From Pseudomonadota bacterium (GTDB taxonomy: Bacteria > Myxococcota_A > Polyangia > Polyangiales > Sandaracinaceae): a DNA stretch of 9,960 nt. The stretch is from NCBI GenBank assembly GCA_023427125.1, contig JAEZBP010000463.1, positions 1 to 9,960 on the forward strand, given 5' to 3'. The position numbers and the translations under genes were made by a program. Positions 1 to 6,565 of this stretch are shown here, piece by piece. The first letter of the stretch is position 1. Each line of letters starts with the position of its first letter. A model generated the notes under the pieces. It was given only the letters and a program-made list of their open reading frames with translations, searched no databases and had not been told where the DNA came from.

Positions 1-112
1 CTCTCCGACGACGAAGGTCGTCGGCCCCGTTGAAGCGTCGTCTGTGCCGGCATCGTCGGCGCGATGCAGCGGCGCGCTCTCCGACGACGAAGGTCGTCGG
101 CCCCGCTGAAGC
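1..112 (+). CRISPR. Trailing end of a CRISPR array (two repeats, one spacer)
   Basis: Two 36-nt repeats lie at 1-36 and 77-112 and differ at a single base (T30 versus C106). Between them is a 40-nt unique stretch at 37-76. Each repeat contains a perfect 8-bp stem (ccgacgac / gtcgtcgg) around a GAAG tetraloop, and the first ends in the 8-nt tag gttgaagc. A 36-nt length, a central palindrome, a 3' TTGAA-type tag and a 40-nt spacer are all usual for CRISPR repeats of type I or III. The substitution in the last repeat is what is expected at the leader-distal end, so the leader and most spacers should lie left of the window, with transcription on the plus strand. No cas gene is visible. With only two units, a 76-bp tandem repeat or a dispersed palindromic repeat remains possible. 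Confidence 0.7.
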
Positions 113-124
113 CGCAAGGCAGAC

Positions 125-1135
125 CTACGCAGCGCGACGCCGCCGTCCCGAGGTCTCCCGCGCGGCGTCGAAGATCGAGCCCGGCGCGAGGTGCGCGTAG
201 CGCTCCGTCTCCTTGATCGACCTGTGGCGAAGGAAGTCCCTCACCTCGACCAGCGACCAGCGACGGCCCCACGACCCCATCAGCAGGTGGCTCGCCGCGG
301 TGTGCCGCATGTCGTGCATTCGCACCCGTCGCGCGATCCCGAGCCGCGAGCGCCAGCCCGGGCGGCGGGCGCCTCGGGCCCAGTAGTCGGCCCACCCCGC
401 CGTCGAGCCGCGCCCGCGCATCGCCCCGAATCGATCGGGGCTGCGCCAAGGGAAGACGAGGTCGGTGTCAGCCGTCGCGCGCCGCCATCGAAGCAGGAGC
501 TCGCGCGCCATCGGCAGAAGCGGGACGTAGCCGACCCGGCCGGTCTTCGGCGGCCCCGCGTACGAACGCCGAACGATGACCTGTGGCCGGTCTCCGTCGA
601 GGATCACGTCCGTCCAGCGCAGCCCCCACGCCTCGCCCTTGCGGAGGCCGGTGTAGACCAGCGTGAGGTAGATGATGCGCTGCTCCTCGGGCATGTCGCG
701 GCACGACGCGATGCGCTCGATCTCGTCGGTGCTCAGGAAGGTCCAGCCGTCCTCCACCCTGACGGGCAGGATGAGGCGCAGGCCCGACGAGGGGTTCGCT
801 TCGATGAGCTCCTCTTCGACGGCGTACGCGAACGCGCCGTGCAGCAGGTGCGCGGTCTTGATCACCATGCTGCGAGAGAGCGGTCGGCCCGTGTCGGCGG
901 TCGCGCGGCCGCCAGACACGACGCGCGACTGACGGCCCGAACGGCGGAGCCTCGAGCGCATGAAGTCGCGCACGTCCGAGCGCCGGATCTCGGCCAGAGG
1001 TTGATCGATGAAGCCCGCCTCGAGCACGTGGCACCGCCAGTGGCAGCGCATGTCCCGGATCGACCGGAGGCCCTCCTCCTCTTTGATCTGGAGCCACCTC
1101 TCGCCCCAGCTCCGCAGCGTCATCATCGAGCTCAT
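125..1135 (-). CDS. Tyrosine-type site-specific recombinase/integrase
   Basis: This 336-residue protein has the layout of phage-integrase-family tyrosine recombinases, which cut and rejoin DNA through a 3'-phosphotyrosine. An N-terminal SAM-like/core-binding helical region covers about residues 6-115 (RSWGERWLQIKEEEG onward) and the catalytic domain about 130-320. The catalytic set is visible and complete: Arg165 in TGLRKGEAWGLRW, Lys197 in PPKTGRVGYVPL, His274-x-x-Arg277 in MHDMRHTAASHL, His304 in LRHRSIKETERYAH, and the nucleophile Tyr313. It should therefore be active. No excisionase or other phage gene is next to it, so it stands alone, its stop only 12 bp from the last CRISPR repeat. The start is uncertain: no strong ribosome site precedes the ATG at 1135, and ATGs at codons 4 and 5 are alternatives. 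An in-frame stop at 1157-1159 bars a long extension in this frame. Confidence 0.93.
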   Translation of the reverse strand: MSSMMTLRSWGERWLQIKEEEGLRSIRDMRCHWRCHVLEAGFIDQPLAEIRRSDVRDFMRSRLRRSGRQSRVVSGGRATADTGRPLSRSMVIKTAHLLHGAFAYAVEEELIEANPSSGLRLILPVRVEDGWTFLSTDEIERIASCRDMPEEQRIIYLTLVYTGLRKGEAWGLRWTDVILDGDRPQVIVRRSYAGPPKTGRVGYVPLLPMARELLLRWRRATADTDLVFPWRSPDRFGAMRGRGSTAGWADYWARGARRPGWRSRLGIARRVRMHDMRHTAASHLLMGSWGRRWSLVEVRDFLRHRSIKETERYAHLAPGSIFDAARETSGRRRRAA

Positions 1136-1455
1136 CGGGCAAGCCCGCGGGGTAGGTCACGATCGCGTGCACGGTGCGGAGCGGCAGCAGCACATCGCCG
1201 ACGGCGTCTCGCGGAGGATCCCATTCGCTGTCCGCATGCGGATCCCATACCGCGGCCCCGTCGAAGCCGCGCCCGCGCCGCCGATCGAGCTTCGTCGGCG
1301 CTGAGGCCACGAGCCGCGCGGCGAGGTGGCGTCGAGGCGACGGGCAGGATCGGCGCGCCGGGCGCGGAGCTCAGCGGGCTCGGTGGGTGACACGCTCGGG
1401 TCGTCTCGTGTCGGCTGGTACGCGCTGGGGTGTTCCCGCCCTCCCCGCGTCGAGC
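1136..1455. other. Gap between integrase and AraC gene, no confident gene
   Basis: This 320-bp stretch holds no gene I can name. A minus-strand frame opens at an ATG at 1310 and has strongly G/C-ending codons over roughly its first 70 codons, with peptide stretches such as VLLPLRTVHAIVTYPAGL and an acidic run after it. It then runs without a stop into the integrase in a different frame. That looks like either a decayed or frameshifted gene start, or chance openness in GC-rich DNA. No clear promoter, terminator or repeat was seen. Confidence 0.4.
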
Positions 1456-2367
1456 TCATCGCGCGGCGGCGCTGCCCTGCTCTCGCGCGTAGTGCGTGGG
1501 GGGCCGTCCCACGTGCCGCGTGAAGGCCACGCTGAAGCTGCTCGCGGAGCCATAGCCGACCTGCTCCGCGACCTCGGCCACGCTGACGGTCTGCCGCCGC
1601 AGCAGATCCTTCGCCAGGGCCATGCGCCAGCCGAGCAGGTACTCCATCGGGGCGACGCCCACGGCGCGCTGGAAGCGCTCGAAGAACGCCGAGCGGGAGA
1701 GCGCGGCCTCTCTCGCCAGCAGCGCGACCGTCCAGGCGCTCGCCGGGCTCTCGTGCATGCGCCGGATGGCGGCCGCGACGCGCTCGTCGGCGAGCCCGCG
1801 CAGGAGGCCCGGCGACGCCGCGATGCCCGCGGTGGATCGCAGGGCCTCGATCAGGAGCACCTCGAGGAGGCGGGCGAGGATGACGTCACGGGCGGGCCGC
1901 CGCTCGCGCGACTCGTCTCGCACGAGCTCCATGAGCGTCGAGAGCCTCCGCTCGCCGCGCACGTGCACGATCTGCGGGAGCAGCGAGACGAGCAAGCTCG
2001 CGTCGGGGGAAGCGAACTGGCAGTGTCCCACCAGCATGCGGACGTCGGGGCGGCCGTCCCCCTCGCCGAATCGGACCTCGCCGCCGGGCAAGACGACGTG
2101 CGCGCTGTCGCGCCGGCCCTTCGGCGGCTCGACGCTCGACGAGGTGAAGTCGAAGACGGACGGGACGAGGACGAAGTCACCCTCCTCCAAGAGGATCGCC
2201 TCTCGATCGGCGACGACGAGGCGGCTCGTGCCTTCGAGCAGCGCGCAGTAGAAGGGGCCACCGCTCTCCGCGCGCCGGACCTGCCACCGACCGTAGGCGC
2301 TCACGAGCTTCGAGAACGGCGCGCTCGGCTGGAGCAGCCTGACGACTTCGGCGAGCGGATCGATCAC
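1456..2367 (-). CDS. AraC-family transcriptional regulator with cupin-like sensor domain
   Basis: This 303-residue protein has the two-part form of AraC/XylS regulators. Residues about 1-185 form an AraC-binding-like cupin domain: the opening MIDPLAEVVRLLQP, the stretch GPFYCALLEG, and EEGDFVLVPS before a variable linker are characteristic of the Cupin_6 type, which usually senses a small ligand. Residues about 195-295 hold the paired helix-turn-helix DNA-binding domain, with the first HTH near 212-232 (WTVALLAREAALSRSAFFERF) and the second near 261-284 (VSVAEVAEQVGYGSASSFSVAF), followed by the family signature VGRPPTHYA. The start is GTG at 2367, supported by a ribosome site (caggag on the minus strand, 2375-2380) seven bases away. 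It diverges from the dehydrogenase gene at 2471, its most likely target. The ligand cannot be read from the sequence. Confidence 0.94.
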   Translation of the reverse strand: MIDPLAEVVRLLQPSAPFSKLVSAYGRWQVRRAESGGPFYCALLEGTSRLVVADREAILLEEGDFVLVPSVFDFTSSSVEPPKGRRDSAHVVLPGGEVRFGEGDGRPDVRMLVGHCQFASPDASLLVSLLPQIVHVRGERRLSTLMELVRDESRERRPARDVILARLLEVLLIEALRSTAGIAASPGLLRGLADERVAAAIRRMHESPASAWTVALLAREAALSRSAFFERFQRAVGVAPMEYLLGWRMALAKDLLRRQTVSVAEVAEQVGYGSASSFSVAFTRHVGRPPTHYAREQGSAAAR

Positions 2368-2470
2368 GGCCGGACTCCTGCAAACGAGATACGGACTCTG
2401 GGTTGTAGCACCTCCCTTCGTCGATCTCTATCGTTCGGTCTCCCCAAATCAACACCGAAGAGGAGACACG
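2368..2470. promoter_or_regulatory. Divergent promoter region of AraC regulator and dehydrogenase
   Basis: This 103-bp spacer must carry the promoters of both divergent genes. The heptamer cggactc occurs at 2371-2377 and again at 2392-2398, 21 bp apart on the same face of the helix, which is the geometry of AraC-type direct half-sites. The first copy overlaps the regulator's ribosome site, so it may be a coincidence. A weak sigma70-like pair for the dehydrogenase is ttgtag (2403-2408) and tctatc (2427-2432), 18 bp apart. The region is visibly more AT-rich than its surroundings. Confidence 0.45.
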
Positions 2471-3229
2471 ATGAAGACGATCTTGATCACCGGATGTTCG
2501 TCGGGCTTTGGCCTCGAGACCGCCCGCCACTTCTTCGAGCGCGGCTTCCGCGTCATCGCCACCATGCGCACGCCGCGCGAGGATGTGTTGCCGCGGTCCG
2601 AACGGGCGCGAGTGCTCGCGCTCGACGTGACGGATCCCGAGAGCATTCGCCAGGCGGTGGAGGCGGCTGGACCCATCGACGCGCTGGTGAACAACGCGGG
2701 GGTGGGCATCATGAGCGTCCTCGAGGGCACCTCGCTCGAGGCGGCCCGTGCCCTCTTCGAGATCAACACGTTCGGGGCGATGGCCGTGACCCAGGCGTTC
2801 CTGCCGCAGCTCAGGGAGCGCAAGGGCGGGGTCATCGTGAACGTCTCGTCGTCCGTGACGCTGAGGGCGCTCCCGCTGCTCTCCGTGTACAGCGCGAGCA
2901 AGGCGGCGCTCAATGCGTTCACCGAGTCGCTGGCCTTCGAGCTCGAGCCCTTCGATGTGCGGGTGCGTCTGGTGCTCCCCGGCCGCTCACCGGAGACCGC
3001 GTTTCCGCAGAACGCGATGGCGCAAGTCCAGAGCCACGGCGTCGTGGTCCCCGACGCCTACGCCGACTTCACGCGCGGCGTGTTCGAGAGAATGGCGGGC
3101 GCGCCGCCCGGGCCGCTCACACGCCCGGTCGATGTGGCCGAGGCGGTCTGGCGTGCCGTGAACGACCCCTCGTGTCCGCTCCGCCAGCCGGCCGGCGCGG
3201 ACGCCGTCGAGTGGGCCCGGTCGAGCTGA
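2471..3229 (+). CDS. Short-chain dehydrogenase/reductase (classical SDR)
   Basis: This 252-residue protein is a classical SDR of usual length: a cytosolic NAD(P)H-dependent oxidoreductase acting on an unidentified alcohol or carbonyl. Visible motifs are the dinucleotide-binding TGCSSGFG at 7-14, the adenine-contacting LDVTD at 51-55, the NNAG motif at 74-77, the catalytic serine in NVSSS (most likely Ser127), and Tyr140-x-x-x-Lys144 in VYSASK. The substrate-side LPGRSPETAF segment at 169-178 stands in place of the usual PG motif. Arg33 after the second strand favours NADPH as cofactor, an inference. The start ATG at 2471 has a good ribosome site (aggag, 2461-2465) five bases away. The gene diverges from the AraC-type regulator, an arrangement common for SDRs induced by a small organic compound. 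No partner enzyme adjoins it. Confidence 0.95.
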   Translation: MKTILITGCSSGFGLETARHFFERGFRVIATMRTPREDVLPRSERARVLALDVTDPESIRQAVEAAGPIDALVNNAGVGIMSVLEGTSLEAARALFEINTFGAMAVTQAFLPQLRERKGGVIVNVSSSVTLRALPLLSVYSASKAALNAFTESLAFELEPFDVRVRLVLPGRSPETAFPQNAMAQVQSHGVVVPDAYADFTRGVFERMAGAPPGPLTRPVDVAEAVWRAVNDPSCPLRQPAGADAVEWARSS

Positions 3230-3287
3230 CTCGTCCGCATGAGAGCCGCGCGCCCACGGCGGAGCCCCGGCGAGCGCGCGGCGCGCC

Positions 3288-3416
3288 TCAGAACACGATG
3301 TCGCTCGCTCGCCGCGGGTTCAGCGCGTTGCGCATGAAGCGGTACCCGAGCACGCCGGTGATCCGCGTGAAGGGCTGACCGACCAATCCGCCGGCCGCTT
3401 GACCGCTCGCCGGCGA
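3288..3416 (-). pseudogene. Possible C-terminal remnant of an unidentified protein
   Basis: On the minus strand a 42-codon open stretch lies between an in-frame TGA at 3417-3419 and a TGA at 3288-3290. It reads as a plausible protein C-terminus, with segments such as VGQPFTRITGVLGYRF and MRNALNPRRASDIVF. Codons mostly end in G or C. There is no ATG before codon 27 and no ribosome site, so it looks like the preserved tail of a lost gene rather than a small gene, though a TTG start at 3386 (32 residues) is conceivable. I do not recognise the family. It could be chance openness. Confidence 0.3.
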
Positions 3417-3447
3417 TCACACACCGTCTCGGCCAATTGAGCACCTC

Positions 3448-3454
3448 GGGAGGA
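3448..3454 (+). promoter_or_regulatory. Ribosome binding site that fixes the ankyrin gene start
   Basis: The purine run gggagga ends three bases before the ATG at 3458. It lies inside the coding sequence of the longer TTG-started reading (from 3437), so the ATG is the better start. Confidence 0.7.
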
Positions 3455-3457
3455 GCG

Positions 3458-4717
3458 ATGAGCAACACCAACGACGAGCGGGTCCTGGCAGCGCTGACGA
3501 ACCGCGCGGACCTCGATCCCAGCGACACCACGGAGCTCCGCGCCGCGCTCGCCGCGGGCGGCTCGCCCGAGGTCGCCGACGCCGACGGTCAGACCGCGCT
3601 CCAGCTCGCGCTGCGGGTCCCCGGCGACGACTGCGTGCGCGCGGTGATCGAGGCGGGCGCCGCGCTCGATCGCATCGGCGCCTACGGTCAGACCGCGTTC
3701 TACGCCGCGCTCAGCTGGGGCAACCCGCAGGCCGCGATGGCGATGCTCGAGGCCGGCGCCGATCCGGACATTCACCCCGAGCACCGCCGCCCCGCGCTCC
3801 ACGAGGCCGCCTTCTACGGTTACGCGGACATCGTCGAGCGCCTCATCGCGCGCGGCGCCGACGTGAACGTCATGTTCGAGGGCTTCTCGCCGCTCGGCTT
3901 CGTGCTACTCGCGTACCGCGACCGGCCGGAGGAGTCACGCAAGGTCGTCGAGCACCTCCTCGCCGCGGGCGCGAAGGTCGACGCGAGCGCGAAGAAGGCC
4001 GCGAAGAAGCTGAAGGGCCCCCTCGCGCAGGAGGTCGCCGCGCTCCTCCAGGTCGACGCGCCGAAGGCACGCACCGTGAAGCCCGCGGAGCTCGGCGACT
4101 TCCAGCACACGCTCTTCGAGCGCCTCAAGGCGTACTTCGAGCTCCTCGAGCAGCGCGGCGACCTCGAGCTCCGCACTCCGCTCACGATCGACACCGCCCC
4201 CCAGCCGGCGCTGGACGAGCCGTACCCGCCCGACGCCGTGTCCTTCGCGCGCTCCGCGACCGACGTGTCGATCTCCTACCGCGTTCCGGGGGATCCCGAA
4301 GCGCAGGGCTTCCTCCACCTCTCGCTCGCCGGCAGCGCCGACACGGTCGACTTCCTGGACGACGCGCAATTCGCAGCCTGCTACGAGCTCGACTGCGATC
4401 GCGAGGGCGTCGGCACCGCCGCGTGGTTTCGGTTGAGCGGAGGCAAGGGCCACATCCTCTGGAGCGTCGAGGACGAGATCCGCTTCAAGACGCTGACCGA
4501 CTACCTCACGAAGGGCGCGCGGCGCGGCTTCGGCCCGCGCTGGCAGGACGCGAAGGACAAGCGCGCCGACGCGGCGCTGCTCGCGCGCAGCGTCTCCGTC
4601 GACACGTCGCCCGACGCTCTTCGCGCGGCTCTCGCCGAGCGCGTGCCGGCGTCGATGGCCGCCGATCTCGTGGAGTGGCTGGGCAATCGCGCCGCGCTCC
4701 TTCTCCCGAAGACGTGA
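3458..4717 (+). CDS. Ankyrin-repeat protein with unrecognised C-terminal domain
   Basis: This is a 419-residue cytosolic protein; I see no signal peptide or membrane segment. Four ankyrin repeats occupy about residues 43-175: DGQTALQLAL at 43-52, YGQTAFYAAL at 76-85, RRPALHEAAFYGYADIVERL at 110-129 ending in RGADVNV, and GFSPLGFVLL at 142-151 ending in AGAKVD. A lysine/alanine linker (about 177-190, AKKAAKKLKG) follows. The C-terminal half (about 210-419) is a mixed alpha/beta region rich in aromatic and acidic residues (AAWFRLSGGKGHILWSVEDE at 321-340) that I cannot assign. Ankyrin repeats bind partner proteins, and no catalytic motif is evident. The catalase gene lies 270 bp downstream on the same strand. 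In Pseudomonas aeruginosa the ankyrin protein AnkB supports catalase KatB, so a similar link is possible, but AnkB is smaller and exported, so this is not a clear orthologue. Confidence 0.9.
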   Translation: MSNTNDERVLAALTNRADLDPSDTTELRAALAAGGSPEVADADGQTALQLALRVPGDDCVRAVIEAGAALDRIGAYGQTAFYAALSWGNPQAAMAMLEAGADPDIHPEHRRPALHEAAFYGYADIVERLIARGADVNVMFEGFSPLGFVLLAYRDRPEESRKVVEHLLAAGAKVDASAKKAAKKLKGPLAQEVAALLQVDAPKARTVKPAELGDFQHTLFERLKAYFELLEQRGDLELRTPLTIDTAPQPALDEPYPPDAVSFARSATDVSISYRVPGDPEAQGFLHLSLAGSADTVDFLDDAQFAACYELDCDREGVGTAAWFRLSGGKGHILWSVEDEIRFKTLTDYLTKGARRGFGPRWQDAKDKRADAALLARSVSVDTSPDALRAALAERVPASMAADLVEWLGNRAALLLPKT

Positions 4718-4771
4718 TGCTTCCGAAGAGGTGAACGCGGGCGCTGGCAGCGACCTCGGCGAAGACCGTGT

Positions 4772-4874
4772 CTACGCGCCGGCGGCGGCCGCGGGGGGCG
4801 CGCTCTTCGACAGCCGAGAGCTTGGCCGCGCAGGCCTCGGCGGCTCAAGCCGAACGAGCCGCCGGCGCCGGGGG
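4772..4874 (-). pseudogene. Degraded duplicate of the 3' end of the beta-lactamase-family gene
   Basis: The stretch 4772-4846 matches 6492-6565, the final codons and stop of the hydrolase gene, with three substitutions and one extra G in a G run that breaks the frame. After an internal deletion equivalent to 92 bp, 4847-4874 matches 6658-6685 (codons for the TPGAGGSFGF segment) with one substitution. Order and orientation are kept, so this is a partial, decayed copy of the same gene's tail and not chance GC-rich similarity. It fills part of the 270-bp gap between the ankyrin and catalase genes. The rest of that gap (4718-4771 and 4875-4987) holds no gene and should contain the catalase promoter, which I cannot pinpoint. 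Confidence 0.85.
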
Positions 4875-4987
4875 CCGAGCTTCGGGGCGCAGGTAACGTG
4901 CGCTACCATCGTCCCGCGCTCGCTCTGTTGCGGGCCGCGCCTCCCACCGGCTCACCCCAATTTGCGTCCCACCGAGAGGTCCCGCTG

Positions 4988-6487
4988 ATGAGCAACTCCA
5001 ACGAGAAGAAGCTCCCCGCCTCCACCACTGGCGCCGGGGCACCGGCCGTCAGTGATCGCAGCTCGCTGAGCATCGGCCCCGACGGCCCGATCCTGCTCCA
5101 CGACGTGCACTTCCTGGAGCAGATGGCGCACTTCAACCGCGAGAAGGTCCCGGAGCGCCAGCCGCATGCCAAGGGGGCCGGCGCGTTCGGCGTGTTCGAG
5201 ACGACCGAGGACGTGTCCCGCTACACGAGGGCGGCGCTCTTCCAGCCGGGCGTCAAGACCGAGATGCTCGCGCGCTTCTCCACCGTGGCCGGCGAGATGG
5301 GCAGCCCGGACACCTGGCGCGACGTGCGCGGCTTCTCGCTCAAGTTCTATACGAGCGAGGGCAACTACGATCTGGTCGGCAACAACACGCCGATCTTCTT
5401 CGTGCGCGACCCGATGAAGTTTCCGCACTTCATCCGCAGCCAGAAGCGGCTCCCCGACTCCGGCCTGCGCGACAACCACATGCAGTGGGACTTCTGGACC
5501 AACAACCCCGAGTCCGCGCACCAGGTCACGTATCTGATGGGGCCGCGGGGGCTGCCGCGCACCTGGCGCAACATGAACGGCTACGGATCGCACGCCTACA
5601 TGTGGATCAACGCGGCCGGAGAGAAGGTCTGGATCAAGTACCACTTCCACACCCAGCAGGGCATGGCGTTCTTCAGCAACGCCGAGGCGCGAGAGATGGC
5701 CGGCCGCGACGCCGACTACCATCGTCGCGACCTCTTCGAGGCGATCGCCCGCGGCGAGCACCCGCGCTGGGTGCTCTCGGTGCAGGTCATGCCCTACGAG
5801 GACGCGAAGACCTACCGGATCAACCCCTTCGATCTGACCAAGACGTGGCCCCATGCGGACTATCCGCTGATCCGCGTCGGCACCATGACGCTGAACCGCA
5901 ACCCGGAGAACTTCTTCGCGCAGATCGAGCAGGCCGCCTTCTCGCCGGGCAACACGGTGCCGGGCATCGGCCTGTCGCCGGACAAGATGCTCCTCGGCCG
6001 CGCCTTCGCCTACAACGATGCGCAGCGAAACCGCATCGGCACGAACTTCCACCAGCTCCCGGTCAACACGCCCAAGGTGCCGGTGCAGACCTACATGTTC
6101 GACGGGCAGATGGCCTACCACCACAGCGGCAGCGCGCCGGTGTACGTGCCCAACAGCGGCGGCCGCCCGTGGGCCGATCAGACCGGTCCGGTCGCGGACG
6201 GCTGGGAGGCCGACGGGGAGATGATGCGCAGCGCCTACACCCTGCGCGAGGGCGACGACGACTTCACCCAGCCGGGCATCATGGTGCGCGAGGTGTTCAG
6301 CGACGCCGACCGCGACGGGCTCGTGGAGACGGTCGCCGGCAGCCTCCTCGGCGGCGTGAAGAGCCCGGTCCTCGAGCGCGCCTTCGAGTACTGGAAGAGC
6401 ATCGACCCCGACGTCGGCCGCCGCATCGAAGCGAAGGTCAAGCGAGGCAGCGCGCCCGAGCCCGCGTCGGGCATGAGCGAGCGCTGA
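4988..6487 (+). CDS. katA: Monofunctional haem catalase (small-subunit type)
   Basis: This 499-residue enzyme dismutates hydrogen peroxide to water and oxygen. The length fits the small-subunit, KatA/KatB-like clade; the symbol is by family only. Haem-site residues are all present: distal His60 in ERQPHAKGAGAFG, Asn132 in DLVGNNTPIFF, and proximal haem ligand Tyr342 in the signature RAFAYNDAQRNRIGTN. Other family blocks are ARFSTVAGEMGSPDTWRDVR (95-114) and NGYGSHAYMWIN (197-208). There is no signal peptide, so it is probably cytosolic. The ATG at 4988 is preceded by gagagg (4974-4979) eight bases away and gives the usual catalase N-terminus; a longer frame back to 4898 adds a non-conserved extension and is rejected. 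The gene ends 4 bp before the stop of the convergent hydrolase gene, leaving no room for a terminator, and it is flanked on both sides by copies of that gene's tail. Confidence 0.97.
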   Translation: MSNSNEKKLPASTTGAGAPAVSDRSSLSIGPDGPILLHDVHFLEQMAHFNREKVPERQPHAKGAGAFGVFETTEDVSRYTRAALFQPGVKTEMLARFSTVAGEMGSPDTWRDVRGFSLKFYTSEGNYDLVGNNTPIFFVRDPMKFPHFIRSQKRLPDSGLRDNHMQWDFWTNNPESAHQVTYLMGPRGLPRTWRNMNGYGSHAYMWINAAGEKVWIKYHFHTQQGMAFFSNAEAREMAGRDADYHRRDLFEAIARGEHPRWVLSVQVMPYEDAKTYRINPFDLTKTWPHADYPLIRVGTMTLNRNPENFFAQIEQAAFSPGNTVPGIGLSPDKMLLGRAFAYNDAQRNRIGTNFHQLPVNTPKVPVQTYMFDGQMAYHHSGSAPVYVPNSGGRPWADQTGPVADGWEADGEMMRSAYTLREGDDDFTQPGIMVREVFSDADRDGLVETVAGSLLGGVKSPVLERAFEYWKSIDPDVGRRIEAKVKRGSAPEPASGMSER

Positions 6488-6491
6488 CGCG

Positions 6492-6565
6492 CTACGCGCC
6501 GGCGGCAGCCGCGGGGGCGCGCTCTTCAGCAGCCGAGAGCTTGGCCGCGCAGGCCTCGGCGGCTC
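6492..6565. repeat. Direct repeat partner of 4772-4846, bracketing the catalase gene
   Basis: These 74 bases, the 3' end of the intact hydrolase gene, recur in the same orientation at 4772-4846 with three substitutions and one indel. The two copies are 1720 bp apart and enclose the whole catalase gene, so recombination between them would excise it. Confidence 0.85.

Larger units (their letters stand above)
3230..3457. other. Gap between dehydrogenase and ankyrin genes
   Basis: These 228 bp hold no complete gene. Most of it is the upstream region of the ankyrin gene, and the minus strand contains a short protein-like open frame (3288-3416), listed separately. No convincing terminator hairpin with a T run follows the dehydrogenase. 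Confidence 0.5.

Noticed and set aside
191..1390. 399-codon plus-strand open frame opposite the integrase
   Set aside because: Antisense shadow of a gene with a complete catalytic motif set; no recognisable protein features.
1174..3378. Very long plus-strand open frame (734 codons) across the AraC and dehydrogenase genes
   Set aside because: It runs antisense to the AraC gene and out of frame over the dehydrogenase. The translation is Arg/Ala/Gly-rich low-complexity with no domain; it is a by-product of high-GC codon use.
4898..4987. N-terminal extension of the catalase from 4898
   Set aside because: The extra 30 residues are unlike catalases, and the ATG at 4988 has a suitable ribosome site and gives a normal-length enzyme.
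4952..6124. 390-codon minus-strand open frame opposite the catalase
   Set aside because: Mirror of the catalase reading frame; the composition is that of an antisense shadow.
6488..6491. Terminator between the convergent catalase and hydrolase genes
   Set aside because: Only four bases separate the stops, and no stem followed by a T run is visible on either strand nearby.
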